Shown here: one piece after another, positions 31,838 to 40,381 of the stretch
How positions within the stretch are numbered: position 1 is the stretch's first letter
How the letters are laid out: each line of letters starts with the position of its first letter
Assembly: GCA_019636215.1 (NCBI GenBank)
Contig: JAHBXZ010000003.1
Location: 62,001 to 126,000, forward strand
From: Planctomycetota bacterium
Lineage (GTDB): Bacteria > Planctomycetota > UBA8742 > UBA2392
DNA length: 64,000 nt
Direction of reading: 5' to 3'
Translations under genes and position numbers: made by a program
Notes under the pieces: model-generated
What the model saw: only the letters and a program-made list of their open reading frames with translations
What the model was told of the DNA's origin: nothing
The model's database searches: none

Positions 31838-32971
31838 TTATCCGACCGCCCCTCGCTGCTTCTGTTTGCCTGTAGCCTCCAGGAAAACATCCAAATCGCG
31901 GATCATGTCCCCCACTGATGCGTAACGCTCGGTGGGGTTCTTGGCCATGGCCTTGCCAATGATGCGGCTAAGCTCGGGCGGCGTGGCCGGGTTGGCCTCT
32001 TGTGCCGCCTGTGGCACGTCAAACAACACGCGCTTCATGACGTCGTACTGGTTATCGCCCTCAAAGGGTCGGTGGCCTGTGGCGGCCTCATAAAGGGTCA
32101 CGCCCAGGCTGTAGATGTCGCTGCGTTCGTTGACTTCCGCGCGGCCGCCTTCAATCTGTTCAGGGCTCATGTAGGCCGGTGTGCCAAGGCTGATGCCGGT
32201 GGCAGTAAGGACGTCGCTGGCTTTCTGGAACGCAAGCCCGAAATCCACCAGCTTCACCTGGCCGTCTTTGCAGATCATGACGTTGCTTGGTTTGACGTCG
32301 CGGTGAATCACGCCGTGCTGGTGCGCATAGGCCAGGCCGCGGGCGGCATCGCGCACGATCTCGGCGGCGTGAAAAGGGCTGAGGTGGCCGCGATCCTGCA
32401 CCAGTTCGCGCAGCGAGCGGCCATCCAGGAACTCCATGGCGTAATAGTAGAAGTCCTCATCCTGGCCGAAATCGAACACACGCACGATGTTGGGGTGCAT
32501 CAGGCTGGTGATGGTTTCGACTTCGCGCTTGAAACGCTCAATGTCCTGGGGCTCGCGCACCATCTGCACGGGCAGCACCTTCAGCGCAACGACGCGCCCG
32601 TTGCGGTGTTCGCCCCTGAAGATAATGCCCATGGCACCGCGCGCGACCTGCTTGAGGTTGCGGTACTCGCCCAGCGCGCGCGGGTAGAGTTGCGAATCGC
32701 GATTCTTGACCGGCCCGGTCTTGCCGCTGGCAACAATGGTCGCAGGCTCAATGTTTTCCGCGATGCGGCGCGAGGCAAGCTCGCTGGCCAGAATCGCTAT
32801 CGCCGCCGACACATCGCCGGCCAAGGCCCCGCCACGCGATGCCGCTGTGGCCATGTCGCGGGCCTCGCCGGCCTCAACGGCCCGAAACAATTGTTCGATC
32901 TGCGCGGCCGTGAGCAGGCCGGTGATTGAGGCAATGTGGGCAAACAGCCGATCGTATCGATTTACAGGCAT
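31838..32971 (-). CDS. Soluble Hanks-type Ser/Thr protein kinase
   Basis: 377 residues. Residues 1-90 form a helical module (SITGLLTAAQIEQLFRAVEAGEA ... ALAGDVSAAIAILASEL) resembling the N-terminal module of the kinase at 5382-6683. The kinase domain starts near 100: a degenerate glycine loop VARGAMGIIFRG (last Gly kept), VALKVLP Lys, VIHRDVKPSNVM, LVDFGLAF and GTPAYMSPEQ; all catalytic residues are present. No membrane helix is seen. It lies six bases after a glycosyltransferase gene at the end of an envelope cluster, so control of envelope synthesis is possible but unproven. Confidence 0.92.
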   Translation of the reverse strand: MPVNRYDRLFAHIASITGLLTAAQIEQLFRAVEAGEARDMATAASRGGALAGDVSAAIAILASELASRRIAENIEPATIVASGKTGPVKNRDSQLYPRALGEYRNLKQVARGAMGIIFRGEHRNGRVVALKVLPVQMVREPQDIERFKREVETITSLMHPNIVRVFDFGQDEDFYYYAMEFLDGRSLRELVQDRGHLSPFHAAEIVRDAARGLAYAHQHGVIHRDVKPSNVMICKDGQVKLVDFGLAFQKASDVLTATGISLGTPAYMSPEQIEGGRAEVNERSDIYSLGVTLYEAATGHRPFEGDNQYDVMKRVLFDVPQAAQEANPATPPELSRIIGKAMAKNPTERYASVGDMIRDLDVFLEATGKQKQRGAVG

Positions 32972-32977
32972 CGAGCC

Positions 32978-34213
32978 TCAGTTCACCCGGCGCGTGCTGC
33001 GCATGCTGCGAATGTTGTCAAAAGCGCGCGGCAGGGGCTCATGCACCGCCGTGGCAGCATAGATGGCACCCCAGGCCGCGGCCATGGCCTCGGCGTCGTA
33101 GGCCTGGTCAATCTTGGCGTAAGCGGCCCGGGCCATGCGCAGGCGTTCGGACGGGTTCTGGACAAGCAACAGCATCCGTTCCGCAAGGGCGCTGGCATCC
33201 TGCCGCGGCACAATCAGGCCATCCACTCCGTCATCGATAATGTCAAACACGGCGCCGCCTTCTGTTGCGACAACCGGCAGGCCGTGCGCCATGCCCTGCA
33301 AGACCATGACACCAGAGGCCGGCTGGCGAGAGTCAATCACCACTACGTCAAAGGGCTCCCAGATCCGGCCGTAGTCGTACATATTCTGCACGAACACGAT
33401 GCGCTGCTGCATGCCCCGCTCTTCAACCATGTCGCGCACGGCCTGGCCTTCCGGCCCGTCACCCAGCACGGCAAACATGCAATCAACGCCCCGTCCCAGC
33501 ACGCGCATGGCGGCCTCGACGAACTCGCGGTAGCCGCAGCCGGCATGCAACGGGGATACAAAGCCGATTACCGGCTGCTTGCGGGGGTCCATGATTTCGC
33601 GCTCTACGGGCGGGCGCGTGGGCCGAACAAACATGGGCAACAACGTGGTGCGGTCGCGCTCGAGGCGGCAGTCATTCAACAGGCGCTCGCGCACAGCGTG
33701 GTCGACGGCCACATAGGCGTCGTAGGTTGTGTCGCCGACATCGGGCAATTCGTGGCCTTTGAGGCCAAGAACACTGACAACCAGCGGCCGATCAAGCTGG
33801 TTGGCTGCGTACACCGCGGGCGCCGAATGGTTGGGAACGACGGCGTGCAGGATTTCAGGCGCGAACTCCCCCAGCTCAGCCCGGAAGTCCCGCCGCGCAA
33901 AGAATCCCAGCCTGCCGGCCGGGATCTCCAGCCAGCGCGTTGCCGCCGTCGCTGCAGCCTGGCGCATGGCGCCACCCGGCGAGACCAGCAACACCTGGCT
34001 GCCTCCGGCAACCAGCACGCTGGCCAGGTTCAAGGTCGCCATGGTAACGCCGTTCAGATCGAGACCCGGCGCAAACAGCGCGACTTTCCATGGCTGCGAG
34101 GCACGGCCCCGCAGGCGGCCGGTATCGCGCTGCTTCTGAACGCGGGTTGTGTCGCGGCGGTTGGCCGATGACGTGCCGCTGTCTCGCGCGTTCTGGCGGC
34201 CGGTGTCGGTCAT
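32978..34213 (-). CDS. GT4-family glycosyltransferase
   Basis: 411 residues, two Rossmann domains. Key pieces are WKVALFAPGLDLNGVTMATLNLASVL at the N-terminus, the C-terminal PVIGFVSPLHAGCGYREFVEAAMRVL and the sugar-nucleotide segment DVVVIDSRQPASGVMVLQGMAHGLPVVATEGGAVFDII, in which E is replaced by Q in the usual E-x7-E motif (QPASGVMVLQ). The first 45 residues are polar and Arg-rich, perhaps disordered. ATG 34213 lies one base after the ABC-transporter stop. The sugar donor and acceptor are unknown; context suggests lipopolysaccharide core synthesis. Confidence 0.83.
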   Translation of the reverse strand: MTDTGRQNARDSGTSSANRRDTTRVQKQRDTGRLRGRASQPWKVALFAPGLDLNGVTMATLNLASVLVAGGSQVLLVSPGGAMRQAAATAATRWLEIPAGRLGFFARRDFRAELGEFAPEILHAVVPNHSAPAVYAANQLDRPLVVSVLGLKGHELPDVGDTTYDAYVAVDHAVRERLLNDCRLERDRTTLLPMFVRPTRPPVEREIMDPRKQPVIGFVSPLHAGCGYREFVEAAMRVLGRGVDCMFAVLGDGPEGQAVRDMVEERGMQQRIVFVQNMYDYGRIWEPFDVVVIDSRQPASGVMVLQGMAHGLPVVATEGGAVFDIIDDGVDGLIVPRQDASALAERMLLLVQNPSERLRMARAAYAKIDQAYDAEAMAAAWGAIYAATAVHEPLPRAFDNIRSMRSTRRVN

Positions 34214-34214
34214 A

Positions 34215-36053
34215 TCAGGCGGCCTCCGTCTCGGCCTCTTCGGCACCCTGCTGCAGCTTGACCGCCGTGGCATAGGCCCCGGCCAGCGCCATCAGTTCGT
34301 CGTGGGTGCCGCGCTCAATGACCTTGCCGTGTGCCAGTACAAGAATCTGGTCGGCGTTGCGGATCGTGCTCAGCCGGTGAGCCACCGCAAACACTGTGCA
34401 GCCTTCAATCAGTTCATCCAGCGCCTTCTGCACTTCCCGTTCGCTGTTGGTGTCAAGGCTGCTGGTGGCTTCATCCAGCAGAAGGATCGGGGCACGCCGC
34501 AGAAAAGCCCGGGCAATTGCCACGCGCTGACGCTGGCCGCCACTGAGGTTCACGCCACGGTCGCCCAATGGCGTGTCCAGCCCCTGCGGCGTGGCCTGGA
34601 TTTCTTCCCAGATGTGCGCCGCCCGCGCCGCCTGGATTACCTCTTCCTCTGTTGCATCGGGCTTGCCGGCCATGATGTTCTGGCGGATGGTTGTGTTGAA
34701 CAGAAAGGTGTCCTGGCTGACAATTGCTATGTTGCGCAGCCAGCTTTCGACCTTGATTTCGCGCAAGTCCACGCCATCAACACTGATCGCCCCTGCCTGC
34801 GGGTCGTAAAAGCGCGGGATAAGGTCCATCAGCGTAGACTTGCCCATGCCGCTTTGGCCCACAAACGCCACCATCTGCCCGCGCTTTACCGTGAAATCGA
34901 TGTCGCGAAGAACCGGGCGCTCGGCCGTGTATGCGAACTCAACGTGCTCAAACCGCAGCTCGTTGAACTCGGTGGGTGCCTCGCGCGCGCCGGATTGGTC
35001 AACGATCTCGGGCTTGCGGTCATAAAGGTCAAACACCGCATCCAGTGTCGCCGTGCTTTCCTGCACGTCATTCAACGCGTGGCCCATCTTGCGCGCGGGG
35101 TCATACAACAGAATCAGGCCGGCAAAAAACTGCAGGAACATGCCCAGCCCGCCGGCCTCCTGGAACCAGGCAGAAGTCAGCATGAAGCCCACCAACAGCA
35201 GCGCCACCGCGAAAATGCTGTTGTAGGTGATTTCAATGCCGAAGCGCGACAGCCCCTTGTATCGCGCCACCTTGCGATCGCGGCGGAACACTTCTTCGCT
35301 TACACGCTCGAACTCCTCGCGCTGGGCGCCTTCCAGCCGGTAGCTCTTCACCACGCGGATTCCGTCCAGCACCTGGTGAAAGAAGTTGCCGCTGGCCTCC
35401 AGTCGTTTGTACTTCGTCTTGGTGGCCTTGCGGATTTTGGCGGCAAACATCACCACAGGCAGCATCACAAGCGGCAGAATCACAAAGATGATCAGCGTAA
35501 GCAGCGGGCTGGTGTACAGCATGACGGCAAGTATCGCGATCATCGAAATCGGCGAAGAAAGCACGCCGTCAAACATCAGCTTCAGCAGCTGGCCGGCGCC
35601 ACCGGTGTTGGCTGTCATGCGGGTCAGCAGCGCGCCCTTGCGCTGTGCATTGAAGAAGGTCATCGGCTGCTGAAGCACTTTGTCCAGCAAGGCTCGCTGA
35701 AGATTGATCACGGTGTGCGACTGCACATAGCCCGTGAAGTACTGCTTCATCAGTGTGCCAAGCGCCATCGACAGCGCCGCACACACCAGCAGCAATGTGT
35801 ACGGCAGAAAGTTGTCCAGCACCTCCTGCACGCCCGGGCTTACGCTGTTCGACTTATCCTGCTCAATGGCGTACTCCGCAAAGGGCTTGATCACCAGCAG
35901 GCGGGCCGCGCCGCCGGCCGCATCCAGGCCAATGCCGATTACGACCAGCAGGCCCTGCTTCCACTGCGGTTTGAAGAAAGGCCAAATCCGCCGGAACAGG
36001 CCAACGGCCTTGCGGATGTTCATCCAGTCGAGTTTCTGTTTCGGCTCTGCCAT
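34215..36053 (-). CDS. MsbA-like ABC exporter (fused TMD-NBD)
   Basis: 612 residues. Six membrane helices in residues about 30-330, then a nucleotide-binding domain: Walker A FVGQSGMGKSTL, Q-loop IAIVSQDTFLFN, signature LSGGQRQRVAIARAFL, Walker B ILLLDEATSSLD and H-loop VAHRLSTI. A half-transporter acting as a homodimer, most like lipid A flippase MsbA. Its neighbours are an LPS-kinase-like and heptosyltransferase-like gene, which supports lipid A/core export. A charged tail (EEAETEAA) ends it. Confidence 0.9.
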   Translation of the reverse strand: MAEPKQKLDWMNIRKAVGLFRRIWPFFKPQWKQGLLVVIGIGLDAAGGAARLLVIKPFAEYAIEQDKSNSVSPGVQEVLDNFLPYTLLLVCAALSMALGTLMKQYFTGYVQSHTVINLQRALLDKVLQQPMTFFNAQRKGALLTRMTANTGGAGQLLKLMFDGVLSSPISMIAILAVMLYTSPLLTLIIFVILPLVMLPVVMFAAKIRKATKTKYKRLEASGNFFHQVLDGIRVVKSYRLEGAQREEFERVSEEVFRRDRKVARYKGLSRFGIEITYNSIFAVALLLVGFMLTSAWFQEAGGLGMFLQFFAGLILLYDPARKMGHALNDVQESTATLDAVFDLYDRKPEIVDQSGAREAPTEFNELRFEHVEFAYTAERPVLRDIDFTVKRGQMVAFVGQSGMGKSTLMDLIPRFYDPQAGAISVDGVDLREIKVESWLRNIAIVSQDTFLFNTTIRQNIMAGKPDATEEEVIQAARAAHIWEEIQATPQGLDTPLGDRGVNLSGGQRQRVAIARAFLRRAPILLLDEATSSLDTNSEREVQKALDELIEGCTVFAVAHRLSTIRNADQILVLAHGKVIERGTHDELMALAGAYATAVKLQQGAEEAETEAA

Positions 36054-36062
36054 CGATTGCCG

Positions 36063-37142
36063 TTAGCGCTTATCCGCGGTTTGCCGCAGGATTGCCAGCG
36101 CCTTTTCTGACACACCCTCGGGCCGGAGTTCCCTCATGCACTTCATGCCCATTCCGGGGCACTCCCGCTTCAGGCAGGGCATCAGCTCGCACTCGCCCCT
36201 GACCACGCGCTCCAGTTGCCCGTAGGGCCCTGTCCGTCCTGGATCCGTGGGGCCCATCACGGCCAGCACCGGTGTGCCCTGGGCGGCTGCGATATGCATT
36301 GGCCCGCTGTCGCAGGTTACCAGAAGGCGGGCGATGTCAAGCAATGCCGCAAGTTCGCGCAGGTCGGTTTTGCCGCAGAGATTTACAGGCCGCGCAGCCT
36401 TGCAGGCTGCCTGCACCTGCTCGCACACAGCGGCCATATCCGGGCTGCCGATCAGTAGGGGCTGGGCAACGTCGCCCTTGACGGCCAGATGATCCAGCAC
36501 TTCGGCCATGATTGCCGGCGGCAGAATCTTGCTCTCCCAGCGTGCGCCCGGGCACACCGCCACCATCGGGCCGCCGCTGAACCCGGCCTCGGCTGACAAC
36601 GCCTTGGCGCGCTCGCGTTCATGGTCACGAACATCAAGGTCCTGGCGCCCAGGCTGCGCACAGCCAAGCGCGGCCGTGATTGCGTCATACCTGTCACGGG
36701 CGTGCACTGGCTGCGGCGGTTCGGGCACGCGCAGGTTGTGAAACCAGCGCGAACCCTCGCGCGCCGTGGTGCCCCCCACCCTCAGCTTCGCCCGTGTCAG
36801 CCATGCAAACAAGCCGCTGCGAAACAGGCCCTGCAGGTCCAGTACGGCCTCGAACTCTCCCTGGCGCAGTTGCCGGGTGAAGCTGCGCAGTTCGCCTTGA
36901 CGTGTCAACGGCCCCAGCAGGCCTTTGAACCGCGAACGCTCAAAGGGCAGGGTTGCGTCCACACAGGCCAGCGGCTTGATCAGCGGCTCAAACGTGGTGT
37001 TGACCAGCCAGGTCAGGTGCGCCGTGGGCCAGCGTTCCTTCAAGGCCCAGGCGCTGGCCGCAGCGTGGCACACATCGCCCAGCGAACTCGGCTTGATCAG
37101 CAGCAGCTTCTTGCCCGCCAGGTCGATGTTGGGTTGCGCCAT
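36063..37142 (-). CDS. GT9 heptosyltransferase-like protein
   Basis: 359 residues. KKLLLIKPSSLGDVCHAAASAWALKERWP at the N-terminus, LDLQGLFRSGLFAWL, VAVCPGARWESKILP and the donor-binding LVTCDSGPMHIAAAQGTPVLAVMGPTDPGRTGPYG define the family of ADP-heptose:LPS heptosyltransferases (WaaC/WaaF). A C-terminal CPGMGMKCMREL segment has extra cysteines. ATG 37142 overlaps the stop of the kinase-like gene (TGATG). Acceptor specificity cannot be told. Confidence 0.9.
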   Translation of the reverse strand: MAQPNIDLAGKKLLLIKPSSLGDVCHAAASAWALKERWPTAHLTWLVNTTFEPLIKPLACVDATLPFERSRFKGLLGPLTRQGELRSFTRQLRQGEFEAVLDLQGLFRSGLFAWLTRAKLRVGGTTAREGSRWFHNLRVPEPPQPVHARDRYDAITAALGCAQPGRQDLDVRDHERERAKALSAEAGFSGGPMVAVCPGARWESKILPPAIMAEVLDHLAVKGDVAQPLLIGSPDMAAVCEQVQAACKAARPVNLCGKTDLRELAALLDIARLLVTCDSGPMHIAAAQGTPVLAVMGPTDPGRTGPYGQLERVVRGECELMPCLKRECPGMGMKCMRELRPEGVSEKALAILRQTADKR

Positions 37143-38740
37143 CAGGTTGCTCTGGAACGTTCAATCCCGCGCGTCATCACCAGCGTGTTGCCCGTGGGCA
37201 CGCGCCTGGCCTCATCGAGAAGCGCGCTGGTGTCACCATGAGCCAGCCGCAGCACCCGCGCATAGGCCCACACCAGCTCCTTCATGGCGCGCTCCCCGGC
37301 CATCAGCGTCACGGCCCGCGCCACGCGCCCCAGGCTGGCCACGGCCTGCTGGCCCAGCACATTGGGGGCCCCCCGGAAGATATGATCCGGCGCGCACAGC
37401 ACCAGCGTTTGCCCGCCGCGTACAGGCTTTGCCACCATCAACCCCTGTGCGGTCTGCGCGGGCTCCATCGGTAGAAAGAAACAGCCATACCGGTGCATGC
37501 GCAACAAGTCCCGGGCCAGGCCTTCATACAAAGGCAGATCGTCATGCCCGCGGTGGCGCGCCATGTCTTCCAACGGGCCGGGGATTGCCCCGAACACCAG
37601 GATGTCCTGCACCTGAACCAGGCACGCCAGTGGCGCCGGCGCCTTTACGCCGATCGCCTTGAGCTCCATCAGCCGGCCCCACAGGGCCTCCAGCCGACGG
37701 CGGGTGTTCTCGGCGCTGTTGTCTGCAAGCGGGCTGCGCAGTTTCCAGATACAGCCTTCGCCCAGCCGCAGCTCAAAGTGGTCACTCAGCACGGCAGGCC
37801 ACTGCACCGGGTCTGCCTTGGATAGCGGCGCCTCAAGCTGCGCCAGGTCAGCGTTCTCGGCGCCTCGGTCGATCAGCAACACCGTGCCCCGGCGCTCCAC
37901 TCGCGCGATCGCGGCGCCGGCATCGGCACAGGTCGCCACTCGCAGAGTGTTGCGATTGAACTGAAGCTCGGCAGCCTGCAATTCAATCGCGCGCGCTGCC
38001 AGACGCTCGTCTCCGCCGTCGCCCATCACCCGCCGGTACTCGCGCAGAAAGCGACGCCGTGCAGTCTGCGGAACCTCCTGAAAACCCAGCGACAACTGCG
38101 CCAGGTTCTGAAGGCGCGCGTGCTCCAACGGTGTGGCCTCGGCAAGCGACTCTTCGGCCAGGTCCAGCACAAAGAACTCCGCCGGCGCGCCTTTGCGGGG
38201 CGGCCGGACCAGCAGGTTGCGCAGGTGCAGGTCGTGGTGCAACAGCCCCGCGCGATGCAGGTCGGCCATGAACTGGGCAAATGCAGTCACCAGCGCCCGG
38301 CCCAGCTTCACGTCCTCCAGCAACCGCTCGCGTTCTCGCAACAGGTAGCTTTCAAGTTCGGCCGTGCCCGTGAGCTTTGCAATGATCACAAAGTTCACGC
38401 CCTTGCCGCTGACAAGCCCCACCGGCGGCGCGGTGCGGATTCCTGCCTTCACGGCAGCCTCCAGCGCGCGCCATTCACGCCCACTGGCGCAAAAGCGCAG
38501 CGCCGACACGCGCGCCATCAACCCGGCTTCGTAGGCCTTGACTACATAGGGGCCGGCCGCAGTGCGAACCTCGAACACGCCGCGGCCCGCGCGAATCGCG
38601 ATCGTGTGCAGGGCCGAAACCTCACCCAGTGCGGCGCCAATGGCATTGGCCGCTGCCGCCGCGGCAACGCCGCCCGCCATGACAGAACACTCCGCCATCA
38701 TTGGCGCCAGCAAGGCCGGAATGCCGTCCGCAGAAGCCAT
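37142..38740 (-). CDS. LPS-kinase-like protein with two kinase-fold domains
   Basis: 532 residues. The first domain resembles the Kdo/heptose kinase family (KdkA/WaaP): GPYVVKAYEAG (ATP Lys), HRAGLLHHDLHLRNLLV (catalytic HxDLHxxN) and FVLDLAEES (metal-binding D-L). The second half (from about residue 285) appears to be a degenerate copy: GCIWKLRSPLADN has the Lys-like position and LLRMHRYGCFFLPMEPAQTAQGLMV the catalytic-loop position without the HxD. So one active and one pseudokinase domain is the likely layout. ATG 38740 is preceded by GGGGG. First gene of the envelope cluster. Confidence 0.78.
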   Translation of the reverse strand: MASADGIPALLAPMMAECSVMAGGVAAAAAANAIGAALGEVSALHTIAIRAGRGVFEVRTAAGPYVVKAYEAGLMARVSALRFCASGREWRALEAAVKAGIRTAPPVGLVSGKGVNFVIIAKLTGTAELESYLLRERERLLEDVKLGRALVTAFAQFMADLHRAGLLHHDLHLRNLLVRPPRKGAPAEFFVLDLAEESLAEATPLEHARLQNLAQLSLGFQEVPQTARRRFLREYRRVMGDGGDERLAARAIELQAAELQFNRNTLRVATCADAGAAIARVERRGTVLLIDRGAENADLAQLEAPLSKADPVQWPAVLSDHFELRLGEGCIWKLRSPLADNSAENTRRRLEALWGRLMELKAIGVKAPAPLACLVQVQDILVFGAIPGPLEDMARHRGHDDLPLYEGLARDLLRMHRYGCFFLPMEPAQTAQGLMVAKPVRGGQTLVLCAPDHIFRGAPNVLGQQAVASLGRVARAVTLMAGERAMKELVWAYARVLRLAHGDTSALLDEARRVPTGNTLVMTRGIERSRAT

Positions 38741-38840
38741 GCCCCCTACCCGCAAGTGAGCCCATATTGTGGGGCATGCACCGTTCCAGCGATAGGCTCA
38801 AGTGGCGCTACTCTGTTGATGGCACGGCTTGCCGCGCGTG

Positions 38841-40145
38841 TCAGGCACCGCCGAGCCGGCGCCGTCTGCAGGCCAGTGCCGCCAGTGTAATCGCCAGTAG
38901 CGGCAACCCCGAAGCCTGCCCCACCACGCAGCCGCCGCCACCTCCGCCGCCGCCGCCGGACGCGCCACCCGCGCCTGTCACGTTGAACGTGCTGCTGGTG
39001 GCGCCGGTCAGGCCGGAGGCCGAGAACGTAAGGCTGTATCCCACGCCCGCATTGTTGATCGAAAGGTTGCTGAACGTCGCCACACCGTTGACGGCCTGCA
39101 CAATCAGCGTGCCCGAAAGAGTTCCGCCCGAACCACCGTTCAGGCTGACGCCAACAAAGTTCGAGGCCCCGGCCACAACCGCGCCGGTGGCATCGCGAAT
39201 CTCAATCACCGGTTGGCTTGTGAACGCAACACCGGGCTGCGCCCCGCCGGGCTGGGTCGTGATCGCAAGTTGTGTCGCCACTTGCGTGGTCGTCACATTG
39301 AACGTCGCCGAGACCGCAGAGGTAAAGCCCGTGGTCGTAAACGTCAGCGTGTAGGCCGTGCCCGCAAGGTTGATCGACAGGTTCGTGAACGTCACAACGC
39401 CGCCGCTGGCCTGCACCGTAACCGTGCCACCCAGTGTTGCGCCCGAAGTTCCCGTGCCGCTGGTTATGGCCGCTGTCACCTGCGTGGTGCTGTCGCCGCT
39501 GAGCAGCACGCCCGAAGAATTGCGCAGTTGCACAACCGGCTGGGTCGTAAACGCCGTGCCCGCCTGGGCCCCGCCCGGCTGGGTGGAAACAACAATCTGG
39601 TTTGGCCCTGCCGAGGCCGAAATCGTCTGCGTGGGCCCAACCGGCGGTGTGGCGAACAAAACTACCGGGTAGTTCAGCATCGAAACGTCGGCCACCGTGA
39701 CCTCAAAGATGAACGTGCGGCCTGCCACGGCCGTGGCTGAGACATCCACGGTCACGAAGTAGTTGTAAACGCTCAGGCCCTGGTGGGTTTGCGGCGACAT
39801 CGTCAACGCGCGCGGGAATGCGCCGCTGGTGGCGCTGCCCACCACATAATCCGGCCCGCCGGTTTCCAGCGTGTCGCTGTCGTTGGCATCGAACCAAAGC
39901 TGGATCTGTGAGTAGTCGCTGGCCTGGGCTGTGCCGTTGTTGCGCACCACCAGCCCGCCAAAATCGTCACTGTTCGTGTCCAGCCGCATCAGGCCGAACG
40001 AAAGACAATGCCGCTGGGTGGTGCCCGCCGGCACTGAGCCGGCCGCGGGCTGGGTTGTGGCTTCAAGATAGTTTTCGTTGCCGAACTGGGCCGACAGACC
40101 ACCGCCAAGCAGGCAGACCATCGCCAGCAAAGTCGCGCGCACCAT
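38841..40145 (-). CDS. Exported surface protein with Ig-like repeats and a Gly-Cys/TM/Arg sorting tail
   Basis: 434 residues. Signal peptide (ATLLAMVCLLGGGLSAQ); an N-terminal beta-domain with an Asp-rich segment (DANDSDTLETGGPDYVVG); then two tandem repeats of about 100 residues, each opening with QPGGAQ[AP]G and closing with TYTLTF/YSLTFSASG plus TFNVT, of the invasin/Big/filamin-like type. The C-terminus is a Gly run ending in GGGGC, a hydrophobic segment (LPLLAITLAALAC) and RRRRLGGA, the layout of CTERM sorting signals. ATG 40145 has GGAG upstream. It is probably processed and anchored at the cell surface. Confidence 0.85.
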   Translation of the reverse strand: MVRATLLAMVCLLGGGLSAQFGNENYLEATTQPAAGSVPAGTTQRHCLSFGLMRLDTNSDDFGGLVVRNNGTAQASDYSQIQLWFDANDSDTLETGGPDYVVGSATSGAFPRALTMSPQTHQGLSVYNYFVTVDVSATAVAGRTFIFEVTVADVSMLNYPVVLFATPPVGPTQTISASAGPNQIVVSTQPGGAQAGTAFTTQPVVQLRNSSGVLLSGDSTTQVTAAITSGTGTSGATLGGTVTVQASGGVVTFTNLSINLAGTAYTLTFTTTGFTSAVSATFNVTTTQVATQLAITTQPGGAQPGVAFTSQPVIEIRDATGAVVAGASNFVGVSLNGGSGGTLSGTLIVQAVNGVATFSNLSINNAGVGYSLTFSASGLTGATSSTFNVTGAGGASGGGGGGGGGCVVGQASGLPLLAITLAALACRRRRLGGA

Positions 40146-40210
40146 GGGGGCTCCAATAAGGATGCGCGCATTCTGGCAAGTGCCGGGGCCGGATGCGAGA
40201 AAACAGTGCC

Positions 40211-40240
40211 TGTCCGGATTTGTCCAGGTTTGTCCGTCGC
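40211..40240. repeat. Three direct decamer repeats TGTCC-N5
   Basis: tgtccggatt, tgtccaggtt and tgtccgtcgc follow one another exactly. They lie 66-95 bases upstream of the start codon at 40145 and could be an operator with one box per helical turn, or a remnant repeat. Confidence 0.6.
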
Positions 40241-40267
40241 CTGGCCGCTGCTGCCAAGGCCGATCTG

Positions 40268-40337
40268 CCGCCAGGACGCCAAGCACGCCAAGGAATTTCA
40301 CAACAGCCGTTCTTGGCGCTACTTGGCGTCTTGGCGG
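40268..40337. repeat. Long inverted repeat built from CGCCAAG units
   Basis: The left arm (40268-40294) holds CGCCA-GGA-CGCCAAG-CA-CGCCAAG. The right arm (40311-40337) is its reverse complement with few changes (CTTGGCG three times, spaced 8-10 bases). A 16-base loop separates them. A similar but different CTTCGCG triple lies at 44407-44440. Both are of the kind found dispersed in many planctomycete and acidobacterial genomes. Confidence 0.8.
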
Positions 40338-40381
40338 TCAAGCAGTTTCAGTTGCAGGGTCATACACCTGCCGCTGCGCCA

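Noticed and set aside
34149..36110. Plus-strand open frame of 653 codons opposite the ABC exporter gene
   Set aside because: Antisense shadow of a gene with all Walker and signature motifs; His/Gln-rich translation typical of mirrored GC-rich code.
37142..38740. Treating the gene as two adjacent genes
   Set aside because: The frame is continuous with no internal start signal or stop, so one two-domain protein is the simpler reading.
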